This document shows positions 31,052 through 43,874 of a DNA stretch of 64,000 nt, piece after piece (position 1 is the stretch's first letter; the number at the start of each line of letters is the position of its first letter). The stretch covers positions 248,001-312,000 of the forward strand of contig JAZKJV010000091.1 in assembly GCA_037367405.1 (NCBI GenBank). Direction: 5' to 3'. Source of the stretch: Ottelia alismoides (Eukaryota; Streptophyta; Magnoliopsida; Alismatales; Hydrocharitaceae). Position numbers and translations under genes: made by a program. Below the pieces are notes generated by a model. That model was not told the origin of the DNA, ran no database searches, and saw only the letters and a list, made by a program, of their open reading frames with translations.

Positions 31052-34000
31052 ACAAGATTGACTTCGCAGCACCTCCGTAAGACTCGGTCTAGATAATCCA
31101 GACATTGATCAAATGAATCCCCGTAGACCGAAAAATCGTCCATAAAGACCTCGAGAAAGTTGCCCACCATATCGGCAAAAACTGCAAGCATACACCTCTG
31201 AAATGTGGCTGGGGCGTTGCAAAGCCCGAACGGCATCCGTCTGAAGGCATATGTGCCAAAAGGACAGGTGAACGTGGTCTTCTCTTGATCTTCAGGAGCA
31301 ATAGCAACTTGATTATACCCAGAGTAACCGTCCAAGAAACAAAAATATTCCTTCGCGGCCAATCTCTCCAAGATCTGGTCGATGAAGGGTAACGGAAAGT
31401 GATCCTTCTTGGTAGCGAGATTGAGTCTTCTGTAGTCTACGCATACTCGCCAAGAAGTCGGTACTCTGGTTGCGATCTCCTCTCCTTTGTCATTTTTCAC
31501 AATGGTGATCCCCGCTTTCTTGGGCACAACATGCAGGGGGCTCACCCATTTGCTGTCGGAGATGGGATAAATGAATCCCGCATCACACCATTTCTGGATT
31601 TCTTTCATAACCACCTCCCGCAGATTCGGGTTTAATCTTCTTTGCAGTTCACGAGAGGGTCTGCAGTCTTCTTCCAGAAAGATGCGATGCGAACAGAGTG
31701 ACGGATTGATCCCATGGAGATCGGAGGTTCGCCAGCCTATCGCCTTGCGGTTGCGTTCAAGAACCTCCATCAGACGAGATTCTTGATCTTCGGTCAGATG
31801 TGCATTGATGATGACCGGGTACATGTTCGGTTCTCCCGCAAGGAAGGCATACTTCATGTTGGAGGGCAAAGGTTTTAGCTCTGGCGGAGTCTGAGCTGCT
31901 TCCGTGGTGACTTCAGCTATCAGTGCAGGTGGTGATTCTCTCAACTGTTCGATGTCCACCATGTTATGATCTGTTTCTTCTCTCAAATCCTGACAGAATT
32001 CCTCAATAATTTCTTCTTCATTCAAGGGTTCTTCAGACTTTAGCTCTTGGTTTTGAAGGCACATTACCCTCACGACAGTATCTCTTAGCACATCAACACA
32101 TTCCTCATCTTGATTGATACAAGGAAATTCTACTGCGGTCTCCACTTCTTCCTCAGGATAGAGGAATCCATGGATCTCCTTATCATCCAGAAATAGGTTG
32201 GTATCTTGAATTTCTGCTAGAAAATCGCAGTCTTCATCATGTTCGATCACCCTTGCGCATGACGCAGATGTCTGTTCAGCTGGTGTTCTCTCAGACAGGG
32301 TCTCTACTCTGATAGTTTCATTCCCAGCTCTAAAAATGATTTCTCCCGTCCCATAATTCACCACTGCGTTTGATGTCCGCAGAAATGGTCTTCCGAGTAT
32401 GATCGGGGTAAGGAGCAACGGAGCGGGGACGTCCATATCTAAGACCACAAAATCGGTCGGGAATGACTTTCCCTGAACCGTGACGACCACGTCCTCCAAC
32501 AGGCCCCTAGGCCGCTTGATTGACTTGTCTACAAACTGCAGAATCATCTTTGTAGGTTTGAGCGGTCCTAACCTGAACTCTGTGAGTAGTGAGGCTGGCA
32601 TCAAATTGACAGACGATCCACTGTCGAGAAGTGTTCGCTCGAATTCCTGATTAAACATCTGGAAACGTAAAAGAGGTGCTCCCATATCTGGCTTTTTATC
32701 CGGGAGGTTGCTGATGGCGTTAACTGTGGCCATTGTGAGAATGTGTTTTTCGGACTTGCCACCTTTGCTTCTAGAATTGTGGGGGTTCGGCCTGCACTTG
32801 GTCGTGCATGCCTCTTTCAATCCTTTCTTTACGGTGGGCATGTACTCAAGACCTTTCATCAATGGCATATTCAACACCAAGTTCTGAATGATTTCTATGA
32901 TAGCAGGATCAGACAAAGCACTTTTCAAATTTTTCATTTTTTTGTGTTTTTTCATTGCTTCAGGAAAAGGAATATTTACAAACTCTTCACCAATATCATT
33001 CAAAATAGTGTCCGCATTGTTGTTTACAGGTAGATGACAAAAAGGAATGGATTCATCTACAATTTGCGGACCAAAAATGACAGGCTCGGCTTCAGGTGCT
33101 GGCGTTGGACTCGCTGCAGGTGCGGTGCTCCTCCTGTCAGGAGCTGGCTGTGATGCAGGTGCAGGCGTCTCCAATGCTGGCTGATTTCCACCGAGGTTGC
33201 TGCTATCTTTTTGTGTTTTTCGATTTTCCTCATTTTTTTGTGGTTTTCTGGTTGCTGGTGCTGCTCCCAAAATACTGGCTGGCCCTGATGTTGGCTGGAC
33301 TGACGATTCCCCGTCAGATGCAATGTGCTTTCCCTTCACCGTCGCCGATGGCCGAAGTGTCCTACCGCTCCTGAGAGTAACAGCGTTAGATAAAAAACAA
33401 TTAATTTCACCTGATTCGGTTTGGACACTGCCGGCTACCTGCTCCTTGCGTCGGAAATTGTTAGGGTTGGCTTCGACCTGGGCTGGTATGACGGTTTTTG
33501 CTACTGTCATGTCATCGATCTTCTGGTTCATCTCAGCCATGTTCTTCATTAACTGCTCCAAACAAGCCAGGGCTGGATTGATCGGTACAATCTCAGAGGA
33601 TTCCCCCTGCTGGGGTCTAGAATGCTGGTATTGCGGCTGAGATTGCGACTGGTATCCTTGTGAAAATTGTGGAGGAGGGGGGTTGGAGGGGTACTGCGAG
33701 CTGTGCTGATTGTATTGGGCAGCCGACTGTTGGTGGTATCCCTGTCCTTGATATCCGGACTGCTGAGGACCATGTTGGTAATTCTGCCTCCAAGTGTTCC
33801 CGTGTGAGGGAGGCTGGTACTTGTAAGGCTGCTAGAAGGGTCTCCCACCCTGTTGTTGCTGATGGAAGGGCCTGTTGCCCATGTTCTGACCCTGAGAGTG
33901 TCCCTGAGGACGGGTCAGCTGCGCTTCATTGTTCCAAATACCATTGATCTCCTGGATCAGCGACGGGGGTGGAGAGAACTGCTCGGAGTATGTGGGCTGG

Positions 34001-35775
34001 TGCTCTGGTTGGTATACAACCATCTGTGTCTGAGGCTGCGGTGGCTGCTCCGGAACCTGCACGTAGTACACGTGCTGGACAGGCTGGGGCTGCGGTGGAG
34101 TCGGCTGAGGGTTTTGCTGCATTGTAGGCTCCTTCTTTTCAAGGTTCGGCTCTGCAGAGGTAGACACAGCGTTGTACATGTTTGCATTCAATGCTCGGAC
34201 GAGCTGCTCCAGCTGCTGGTAGATCTGGTCGAGCTTTTCCAGACCTTGGGTCCTCTTTTCTATGACTGCCAGCTTTTCGAGGTCTTGCGACCTCTTCTCA
34301 ATGATGTCCACTTTGGACAAGTGGCTCCCGATGATACTCAGGTTGGAGCTCTCATCTTTGTCCTCGGTGTGAGAAGCCATGTTAATTGGCTTGCTGATGG
34401 CGGTTGGTGGCTTCATGTAAATTCTAGACGAGGATTGGGTTGCTTCTCCCTCGGCCATTTCTTCGAAGACATTCCATACAACATCCTCGTCTTTGTTGAA
34501 ATGTGATCCGCCACAAGCTGCATCCACGAGCTTTTGGCTCTCAAATGATAGCCCCCCAAAGAAGTGTTGTACAAGACTGGTCTTTGGTATTTCATGGTGG
34601 GGGCACTTTTCCTGGAGATCTTTGAATCTCTCCCACGCTTCATGGATTGTCTCGTGGGGCTGTTGGCAGAAACTGGAGATCCGGGCGCGCATCTGGTTTA
34701 ATCTCCCAAGAGGATAGAATTTATGGAGGAAAGCAGATTTCAATTCCTCCCAGGCGGTAACGACCTTCCCGAGATGGTCGACCCAGTAAAGGGCCTTGTC
34801 TTGGAGGCTGAAAGGGAACGCGGTCATCTTGACCACATCTAGGGGGACTCCGGGGTAGTGAGCAGTGGAACAGATGCGGCCAAACTTCTTGAGAAAAATA
34901 TATGGTTCTTCAGTGATGTTCCCATGAAAAGTAGGAAGCAATGACAGAAACTGCGGCTTTAGCTCGAAGTGAGCATGCATCCGTGGAATTTGAATCCACT
35001 CAGTGATGCGCCCTGCGCCTGGGTTGTATGTCTCCTTGAGTGTGGGCTTGGGCTGCGGTGGATCTTCTTCTGCTGCTTCATATTCGGGTCCCACTGAAAA
35101 CTCATCATTGACTTCATGGAAATTGGGATCGTAGTTCGGATCATCCTCTCATCAGTCGTCTCTCGCATCGGCCCTCCTCCTCAGATCGTTCAGCATGTCC
35201 TGGAAGGCTGTCTGAGCCAGGGCCTGATTAGTCAACTGTTGCTGAATGGCTTGAATGGAAGCCAGCAGTTGACTGTTAACCTCGCCCTGCGTGGTATATT
35301 GTCCTTCCCCTGTATTGGCTTCAGGTTCCTGCTGGGGCTGTGGTCCTTTTCCCCTTCCTCCTACCATCTCTAATTCTGCTTGGTTGGCTGGCTCGGGCTC
35401 TAAATCTGCACATGGTAGAATGCCCCGATTAGTCTGAATTGCAGCACCAGATAGCGAGATGCGGTCTGTGTCAAGGTCAACACAGAACTTTGTTAGGGAT
35501 GGCGATGTGTAAGGAGTAAAATCAATTGCCATCCAAAATGGACAGAGTTCGGGACGAGAGTGATCCCGGTTTATTGAAGAAGACAGGGAGTCTGGAGATC
35601 GGTTCATAGGTTTGAACCGGGTTCTCGGGAATCGCCCTGAATTATTGGAGAGGGCAAGCGAATGGAACTGATGTGGGTGCCGACAGAGCCTCGACTGAAC
35701 TGTCCATTCATCGCCATCTCGAAGATCAAGAGAAGATCGATGTGGATGAAAGATACGGGGGTCAACAAGAAACAA
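31047..35775 (-). pseudogene. gag-pol: Element D gag-protease-RT N-half
   Basis: One reading phase from 35775 to the E insertion, broken only by TGA TGA at 35154-35149 (CGA CGA expected) and TAG at 33834-33832 (CAG expected). The gag core spans about 34960-34450 (FHGNITEEPYIFLKKF, LQDKALYWVDHL, FYPLGRLNQMR, ACGGSHF). A Q/P-rich linker follows. Protease has LLDSGSSVNLMPASL (near 32630) and ILGRPFL. RT has VCVDYRRLNLATKKDHFPLPF, GYNQVAIAPEDQ and the active site FMDDFSVYG. The RT stops mid-domain at TSD AGAGC, and the rest is at 15552-17686. The true gag start is uncertain; 35775 is the first ATG of the frame. Confidence 0.93.
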
Positions 35776-37505
35776 ATGGAATGTAAAACAGTAGAAGGCT
35801 CACAATGAGCGAGGGTCAACTGGAGGGAAGACAAAATTTGCGCAAGGGCGCGATATTTTTTATTTTTGACCTAAATGCGACTAGCAACCAAACACAAGAC
35901 AAGGGAGTTCACCAACTCAGCACATGAAGCCGTGAAGGTTCGGCTTTTATCTTTGTAATTTTTATCTTGATTTCAGGAATTTATCTTTCAACGAGTCCTT
36001 AGAGCGCTACGCCTATAGGAACGAGAGTACTGCCAGAAAAGTATTCCTGTACTTGTCCTCCTCCTGTGTAACCTGTAACTTGCGCTTTTTAAGGTCCTTG
36101 TAACCCTTCCTGGATCCCTACTCAGCCAAAGAAATAGAAGGAGGAAGCTGATAGGCGAAACTGATACTTCGGACCTTGCTCGCAACGGAATCACCCGTGA
36201 GCGTGCAAGATCCTACTCGGACGCAGCCGGTGAGACAGACACCCCCGTGAAGGCTTGGCCTAAGCTCGGTACTTTGGACAAGGTCGATGCTCACACAATA
36301 GTGAGTCACCAATGGCGACCAAGCCCTACTCGACTACGTACGATAGTAGCGCCAATACTTCGGAAATCCAGGCGATACACAAGGCAGCCACAAGTTGGGT
36401 TTTTGGCTCTAATCCTTACGAAGCGCTCACCTCACTTGGAAGGAGACCTTCCCATGCAACCTGAAAACAAGTGAGGGTGTTACTCTTCCCAATCAATGAG
36501 TCCAATTAACAATTTTATTTAGGTCAAAGTTTTCTTAGTAGTCCCTTTTTTAATTTTTTTTGTGTTATCGCTTCTTTTGAGTAGATTCAAACAAGCGCCT
36601 AACGATTTTGTATTTTCTTTATCCTAATTTATCCAAAATCAGAGGGAGAAAAGAGTCGGGAAAAGCCAATGCAAGTCGACACCAAGATGGAAATCTCACC
36701 TTTGTGCCTAAATGATGGATGCAAAGTAAGAAGACTTACAGTGAATCCCAGCTCTCTCCATGCGGGATGCAAGGCAGAAATTTATAAACCTAATCTATAT
36801 GCCGGTATGCAATGCGGAAATCGTCCTAAGATAGGCACTGCTAGCGTGAAGAACCACGAGTTAACCGCTAACTCCCAATCCTAGTGTCCGGTCTAGGCTC
36901 ACTCCTCTGCTCAACACATTTGAGTTAGGAGAAAGCGCTTGTGTGGAGTGAGCTCGCGGCGCGCGGATCGAGAGCCAATGATCAACTACTTAATTAATCT
37001 AAGTCCAAATACGAACTATAGGAGCATGCAAGAGTTGTTAGGGTGTTTGGACCTAGTCTAATCGAATCAAGCAGGACCTAAATCTAAGAGCTCAATCCAC
37101 AAAAGAAATGAAAAGGAAAACAAAACCGGAAAATGACAGTCGATAAAACACGAGAAAGCCGCGGTGAGCCCCCGGGTGAACAAACACCCGGAAATTAGGC
37201 CCGAAGTGTTCAAGTGTCCAAGTCCTGTATTATTACAAATTAAACAAATAACTCTCTCTCACAAAAAGAAAAGCAACTATCTCTCTCTCTAGTTCTCCTG
37301 CTCTCTCCTGCCGGCTAGGGTAGAATAGCCGGCTCCTCCTCCGAAGGCTGCACAGGATCCCCTAGGCGATCCTCCTCGGTCAGCGGTCCCTCGCAAGAAA
37401 ACAGAAGAGATGTCAGACAGTTCCAAATAAATGATGCACAAGAGACAAATAATCAAAAATGGCTAAGTAAATAAAAGACCCAAAAGGTACTCTACAAGCC
37501 GATGC
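35776..37505 (-). other. Element D leader (untranslated)
   Basis: About 1.7 kb between PBS and gag, homologous in blocks to the E leader (for example AAAACCGGAAAATGACAGT at 37123 and 26698). A hairpin CCGGGTG/CACCCGG lies at 37172-37191. Short ORFs lack domains. Confidence 0.8.
37172..37191. other. Leader hairpin near the D primer site
   Basis: CCGGGTG and CACCCGG pair over 7 bp. E has a different but pairing stem at the same place (26788-26807). Confidence 0.7.
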
Positions 37506-37523
37506 TCCTCGGCAACGGCGCCA
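37506..37523 (-). other. Element D primer binding site (tRNA-Asp)
   Basis: The minus strand reads TGGCGCCGTTGCCGAGGA, one change from the tRNA-Asp complement, two bases from the LTR. Confidence 0.92.
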
Positions 37524-37525
37524 TT

Positions 37526-40500
37526 TGAAAAGCGAAAAGGCAAGAGCCGCTAAATAGTGGTCTAACATGTCAGACTCACTGTCGCTGAGGCGACTACTCA
37601 AGCCTCCTCGATCTTCAACAATTAACCCACTCAATCAATCAAAGAATGAATAGCAAGGATTAAAATTTATTATACCCTACTAGAGATGTACAATGGCAAG
37701 CAAGTAGGGGTCGAACTTAGGAAGCAAGGGTGTAGGGCATAAATAAAAATCCAATCCTAGGTCTAATACACAACTTAGCCAATCTAATTTCTTTTTTTTG
37801 TGGGTTTTTTATGTTAATTTTTTTTAATTTTTATTTTTTTAATTTTGTATTTTGATTTTTAATTTTCTGATTTTTATAATTTTATATTTTATATTTTTTT
37901 TAATATTTTTCAATATTGGAATTTAAAGACAAGGTAATAAAGGACAAGACAAAGTATTTATAAAAATGCACAAAATTATCCAAAATTTCAGAAATAAAAT
38001 GTTTTTGATCTTTTTAAGACTTTTTACTGTTTTTGTGATTTTTTGGGATTTTTCAAGGTGTTTTTAGTATTTGTAAATACTGAAATAAGAGAAAATAGTG
38101 AAAAAGTTGCTGGCTGGGGATAAAATTGGAATTAAGAATAGAAAATAGCCACAAAATTTGTCCACGCTATTTTTCAAATGAAGAGGATAAAATCTAGAGC
38201 AAACAGAAACTGAGTTTGTATTTTTTGGAGTTTTCTTTGATTTTATATATTTTTTTGAAGTTTTAGAGTGTTTTTAAATTTTTAGTGTTTTTCTTTTGAG
38301 ATTTTTAATGATTTTTGGGCTGAAAATCAAGCAAGTCAAAACACACAATAGAGAATATTTTTGGAATTTTTTTTAAGATCTTTTAATATTTTTTTGGTAT
38401 TTTCTAAGCTAGACAGTGCTGAAACAACATATTTTTGATTTTTAATAAATATAAAAATAAAAGAAAATCCAAAACTAAAATTTTTCCGCACAAAATTACT
38501 ACTGAATTGAATGATTTCTGGGCCGACAACAAAATACAAAACCCACACGGGGTGTTTTGGCAAAAAGCCCACCCACGCACGTGCGGAGCACGCGCCTGGG
38601 GAGGACTAAATAGATATTATATAAAACCTTGGGGCGTAACTGCAAAATTCCAGAAATTAATGAACTACAGATGAAGGTTTGAGTACCCAACATAAATAAG
38701 ACAAAAACCAAGGGGGTCGCCTGCAAAATTGCCAAGGTCACGCGTGCTGTGCACGTGACCTGGCGGGGGCCCACTTGCAAATAGTTAAACGTACGAGGGT
38801 CCTCTTGTAAATATTACAACAAAAATAAAACCTCAAATTAAAGTTTGCGGTTCAAGTAATAAACACAAAAACTTGGCTGGGTTTAGGCGCAAAATACCCA
38901 ACCTTTGGCGCGATCCAACAGCGCAGCACGCCTCACTTAAGCCACGTGTCACTTTCTCGCGCGCCGATACCCCTTCGGCTTGTACGGTCCAGATCAGATG
39001 ATGGATGGGGCGATCGACGGCTGGAATGCAAAATATCCGACGGCGGCTGCTACGCGGGAAGAACAGGTCCAGATCGACGGTGGAGAGAGGCTGACGACGA
39101 ACAACGAAGAACGCAGCGGTGGGCGAGCTTCCCTGGCCGCGCAGCGCCTTCTCTGCGGCGTTTGGAGCTTCAAAACGGCCTGGCGCGATTCCTGGAGGCG
39201 TTCTCGAGTGGGCGGGGGCCTCAAAATGGCGGATAACCCGTCGGAGCTCCATCGTAGTGTTGAGGAAAGGGAACGAGCTCCAGGAGCTCCGACCAGCGTC
39301 AAAATCGACCCAGGTGGGGTCGCTCGCGCTCCTGGGACCTGCAAAACAAATGGATGAAGAAGTTGGGGGCAAAGTGCCCCAACTTCGCGGAGTATTTCAC
39401 ACAGGGGAACAACTAGGTGGAAAGGTGGAAATGGCCGGCGAAACTCGATGCCGGCCGCGGTGAATCAGGATGTTAGGACGATTGCTGGTCAAAGATCTTG
39501 AAAGGGGAAAGACTACTGTGGCTTTCTAACACTAAAGCTTCAAGGAACAGGGAAGAAAAAGGGGTAGAAAGACCTCACCCGTGCGCGCACAAGGTGTCCT
39601 CCGGCGAGGACTCCGGCGAGGGGATATAACTCGATTCGACACCACTTTGCCCTGTTTAGACGCCCTCCAAGCTCCTGCTGTCACCACGAGTCTGGCCAAG
39701 GGTCTAGGTTAGGGTTTTGGAGGTGGAAGAGTGATCAAAAGTCCAAGGGAAGTCGGGGGGTTCGGTTTTGAACATGGTGATGGGGCGATCTTCGAGGAAG
39801 AGTCACTGGTGGCTGGATGATCCTACGCCCGAGGTATCACCTGGTCGTGAATCCTCGATATGTGGGCTACAAAAGTCGTGAAGGGAGCGGGGTCAAATGG
39901 TGAAAGGTGTGGCTTCCAAAAATCCTTGAAGATGGGTCGAGACCCATTTCTGACAACAGCAGAGAGGGGGGTCAGACAGTTGACCGAGGTCAACTGTCCA
40001 AGCCCTCTGGTTGGTCCACGTGGACCAACCAGAAAAACTCTCTGGAAAAAGGTTTAGAAATTGATTTAAAAATAGTAAATGCTTTTATTAATTTTTGATT
40101 ATAAAATAAAAAATGTTTATTATTTAATAAATTATTTTATGGTAATTTTTATTTATTTTTAGGAGGTATAATTTTATGAGTTACCTTTATACCCCTATAT
40201 AGGTATGTTATCTATATACTATATTTCTTTATTTTTATTTTGTGTATTTAATTTTATTATTTTTGTTTCTTATTTTATTAAATTATAAAATACTTTTATA
40301 TACCTAATTATATTTTTATTTTATTTTTATGATATATTTTGTATATATAATAAAATAGAAGTGTATTTTATGTAGGTATGTCTATAGAATTATTACCTAT
40401 GTATTCTATATACAAGTATTTTTATTTGAGTTTTATTTGCATTTTTATTCTGATTTTAATATTCACAATTATTATAAGTATTATTTACAACATTATAAAA

Positions 40501-41189
40501 ATATAAAATTATAAAAATAATAAATAAATAATAAATTGAATATTTTAATCTGTACAAGTATACAATGAGGGTCCAAAACTCAACTTTCAAACCGTAGCTC
40601 CGCCAAATGCGAAACCACCACCATTAAATAGCTTATTTTCTTCTATATACAATTAAAGGTGAGTATGCTGCATTTGGAGTTTTCATTTGTGAGATACGGG
40701 TCTGGGAAGTTGGGATTCTGGATTTTTATTCAAACCATAACTTTTTATCTGTATATTATTTTTCTATGAAATCAATTTTGTATTTTTCTTTATTAAATTA
40801 TCTACAACTTTCATGTACAAAGTTTCTTTATTTGAAGTATAAAAAGTGGAACCAAAAATAGGTCCAAAAAATGAATAAAGAATGAATAAAAGGTATAAGT
40901 ATTTTATTTGTATTTCTGACCTTATCTCCCCCTACTTTATTCCTTGTCGACCTAGTCATCAAGATGCCTAGGCCTCGAGGTTTCGGGTCATAAAATATTT
41001 ACAATATTTTATTCTTTTTCTTTTCTTTTCTTTATTCTATAATTTTGGCATTAAAAACTGTATTTTATACAGTATTTACACACATATGCATGAATGCTAA
41101 AATGCATGAATTAATGCTATTTACATGCATTTACTAGGGTTTTTAAGGCTAAAATGATAGAATAAAGATGATGAAACGTGGATTCATCA
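37526..41189 (-). repeat. Element D 5' LTR (right copy, 3664 bp)
   Basis: Partner of 9169-12975, close match. It has lost about 158 nt after 38480 between T-rich ends, and has a short tandem duplication of CTCCGGCGAGG near 39600. Confidence 0.95.
40007..40032. promoter_or_regulatory. 26-bp CACGTG palindrome in D 5' LTR
   Basis: Identical to 11793-11818. The TTGACC pair also lies just upstream (about 39975-39998). Confidence 0.6.
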
Positions 41190-41194
41190 ATGTC
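41190..41194. repeat. Target-site duplication of D, right copy (ATGTC)
   Basis: ATGTC follows GGATTCATCA. The RT of C continues with GTAGTCAAGATACGC. Confidence 0.95.
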
Positions 41195-43874
41195 GTAGTC
41201 AAGATACGCAGCTATAGCCAGCAATGCCCTGATGGATTTAAGCATAGCCACAGGAGAGAATGTCTCATCGTAGTCGATGCCTTCTCTCTATGTGTAGCCC
41301 TTGGCTATGAGCCATGCCTTGAAAGTTTCTACGTTCCCATCAGGTCCCCTCTTTCTCTTGAAGATCCATTTGCACCCAATGGGTTTTACCCCTTTAGGTG
41401 GATCCTCTAGGGTCCATACACCATTCTTATGCATGGAGTCAATTTCTGACTTCATTGCTAGCATCCATCTATCCATGTCATGATCCGCGAGTGCTTCATC
41501 AAATGAAGTAGGATCATTGTCAGTTTCACCTGACACATGGAATCTATACCTTTCAGGTGGTGCAACCACCCTCGAACTCTTTCGAAGAGGTATGGGTGTT
41601 TCATCTTTATTTACTTCTTCAGTTTCTGGTTCAGGAAGCTCAGAGTCCTCAGGGGACTCAATGAGTTCCTCTACTTCACTTTTGTCTTGACCTTTAAGGA
41701 AATCATCCTCCAGAAATTTCACATCTCAAAAGACAAAAACCTTTTGGGTCTCAGGGTCATAGAGTTGGTATCCAATACCATCTTTAACATACCCAATGAA
41801 GTAGCACTCACGAGAGCGAGATTCTAGCTTACTTGCATCCACATTCTTTGCATGGACCAAGCAACCCCAAACCCTCAAGTGATTAACACTAGGTTTGGTT
41901 CCATACCAGAGCTCATGAGGAGTCTTAGGTACAGATTTGCTAGGAATCTTATTCAGGATATATATTACAGTCTCTACTGCATATCCCCAGAAACTAAGTG
42001 GTAAATGTGCTTTGCTCATCATTGAACGAACCATATCCATGATGGTTCTGTTGCGTCTTTCAGCAACACCATTAAGTTGGGGAGTTCCAGGAGGAGTGAG
42101 ATTGGAAATAATTCCATTCTCTTTAAGGTATTCCTTAAATTCATCTGACAGGTACTCGCCACCTCGATCAGATCGTATTCGTTTAATCTTCCTATCGGTT
42201 TGGTTCTCAACCAAGACCTTGAACTCTTTGAACTTTTCAAAGGTTTCAGACTTATGACCTAATAGGAAAATAAACCCATACCACGAATGGTCATCAATAA
42301 ACGTCAAATGATATCGATATCCATTTCGAGTTGCGGTACTGAAGGGACCGCATACATCAGTATGTATTAGGTCAATAATACCTTCACATCTTGTAACCTT
42401 GTTACGGAAAGGCATCCTAGTCATTTTACCTCGAATACAATGTTCACAGGTAGGCAAAGACTGAACCTGTAGAAAATCCAAAGGTCCATCCTTTATCAAT
42501 CTATTGATCCTATCAACAGATAAATGACCAGGCCTTTGATGCCAAATCATGTTTGAATGATTTATATTACTCCTGGATCTTTTAGGGTTTTTATTAGTGG
42601 TTGTAACATTCATGACATGCTCATTAATGCACAATTCATAGAAGTCAAAATACCCTCTGCAATATATTTATCATAATGATTTATGACTAATTTATTACAA
42701 AATAGGAATGAATATCCACTTCTAACTAGCTTAGATACAGATATTAAATTCCTTCTGACTTCAGGTACATAAAGACATTCTTTAAGTACTGGGACTCTTC
42801 CACTAGATAATGATAGTCGGCAAGTCCCGACGGCGACTGCTGCAACACTTGCATCAGATCCCATCTGGATGACTATCTCCCCTTCTTCAAGCTTTCTAGT
42901 TTCCTGAAACAAATGCAACAAATTGCATACATGAACAGAAGCATTAGAATCAACAACCCAACTTCCTTCTCGTCCAACGAGAAAGCTGGTTTCAATGATA
43001 AAAGTAGATTTCATACATGTTGGGGCTTTACCTTTGTCGACTGACTTCAGGTAATCCGGGCAATTACGCCTCCAGTGCCCCGACTTCTTGCAGTGGTGAC
43101 AGACGTTGGTTTTCTTTGACGCCAATAAAGTGGATGTATTGGAAGATGAGCCAACACTTTGTCCCTTCTTCTTTCTCTTCTGGGCCGGGCCCTTCCGAGA
43201 ACCTTCCTTCCGACCGCGCTTCCCTTTGGCTTGTGCAACCATTGCAGTGCCAGTGGGACCATCTTTCTTCATTACGTCTTCTACAGACTTTAATGCAGCA
43301 AGAAGCCCATCATTTGTCAGTTCCAGCTTATTCATGTGGAATGACACCACAAAGTTATTGAAAGATTTGGGCAATGACAGCAGAATGAAATCGGATTGCA
43401 TGTCTGCATCCATCGTCGCCCCCAGAGTCTCAAGCTCCGACAAGTACCCAAACATTTTGAGTACGTTTCACGGACCGAAGTCCCTTCCTGCATCTTGCAG
43501 CGAACCAATTCTTTCATAACATTGTACCGCTGGGTGCAGTTAATATCACCAAACATATCCTTTAGATTCTGCATGATATCCTGGCAAGTACTCATCTCCA
43601 CATGTTGTTTCTGAAGAACATTGGAGAGAGAACCCAAGATGTAGCATCTGGCCAAGACATGATCTTCATCATACTTGTCATTGTATGCTTTGTCTTCCTT
43701 AGATTTAGGGTTTTCAAGCTTGTCTTCAGAGAGCACATAGCTGATGCGCTCCGCCGAGAGTACAAGCTCCAAATTACGGATCCAATCCGAGTATTTTGGT
43801 CCGGTCAACTGGTTGACCTCCAGAAGCCTGCTCAGTGGGTTCATGGCCTTCATTTTCTGAAATTGAGAATGCAC
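41195..43874 (-). pseudogene. gag-pol: Element C gag-protease-integrase-RT N-terminus
   Basis: Polyprotein N-half. Gag (43874-about 43450) starts near MHSQFQKMKAMNPL and has LTGPKYSDWIRNLE. A frameshift near 43450 leads to the frame 43455-42610, with LKSVEDVM, a zinc knuckle CHHCKKSGHWRRNC (CX2CX4HX4C) and a protease motif DSNAS, where the family has DSGAS, so the active-site glycine is lost. A second frameshift near 42650 enters integrase (42634-41726): zinc-binding H...H and CEHC, then the catalytic triad in HTDVCGP, SDRGGEY and GVAERRNRT. TGA at 41726-41728 (CGA expected) and TAG at 41288-41290 (CAG expected) interrupt the run into RT (KGVKPIGCKWIFKRK). It ends at TSD ATGTC. Confidence 0.93.

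Larger units (their letters stand above)
9169..41189 (-). mobile_element. Element D: Athila-like Ty3/Gypsy LTR retrotransposon, split by element E
   Basis: LTRs of 3807 and 3664 bp, tRNA-Asp PBS at 37506-37523, and PPT at 12976 on the minus strand. Domain order is gag, protease, RT, RNase H, integrase, with integrase last as in Ty3/Gypsy. Athila lineage is inferred from [28 protein letters not shown] and WAYRTAYKSPLGMSPYRLVYG. No env-like ORF is found in the 2.6 kb after integrase. Without E the element is about 18.7 kb. Confidence 0.95.
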
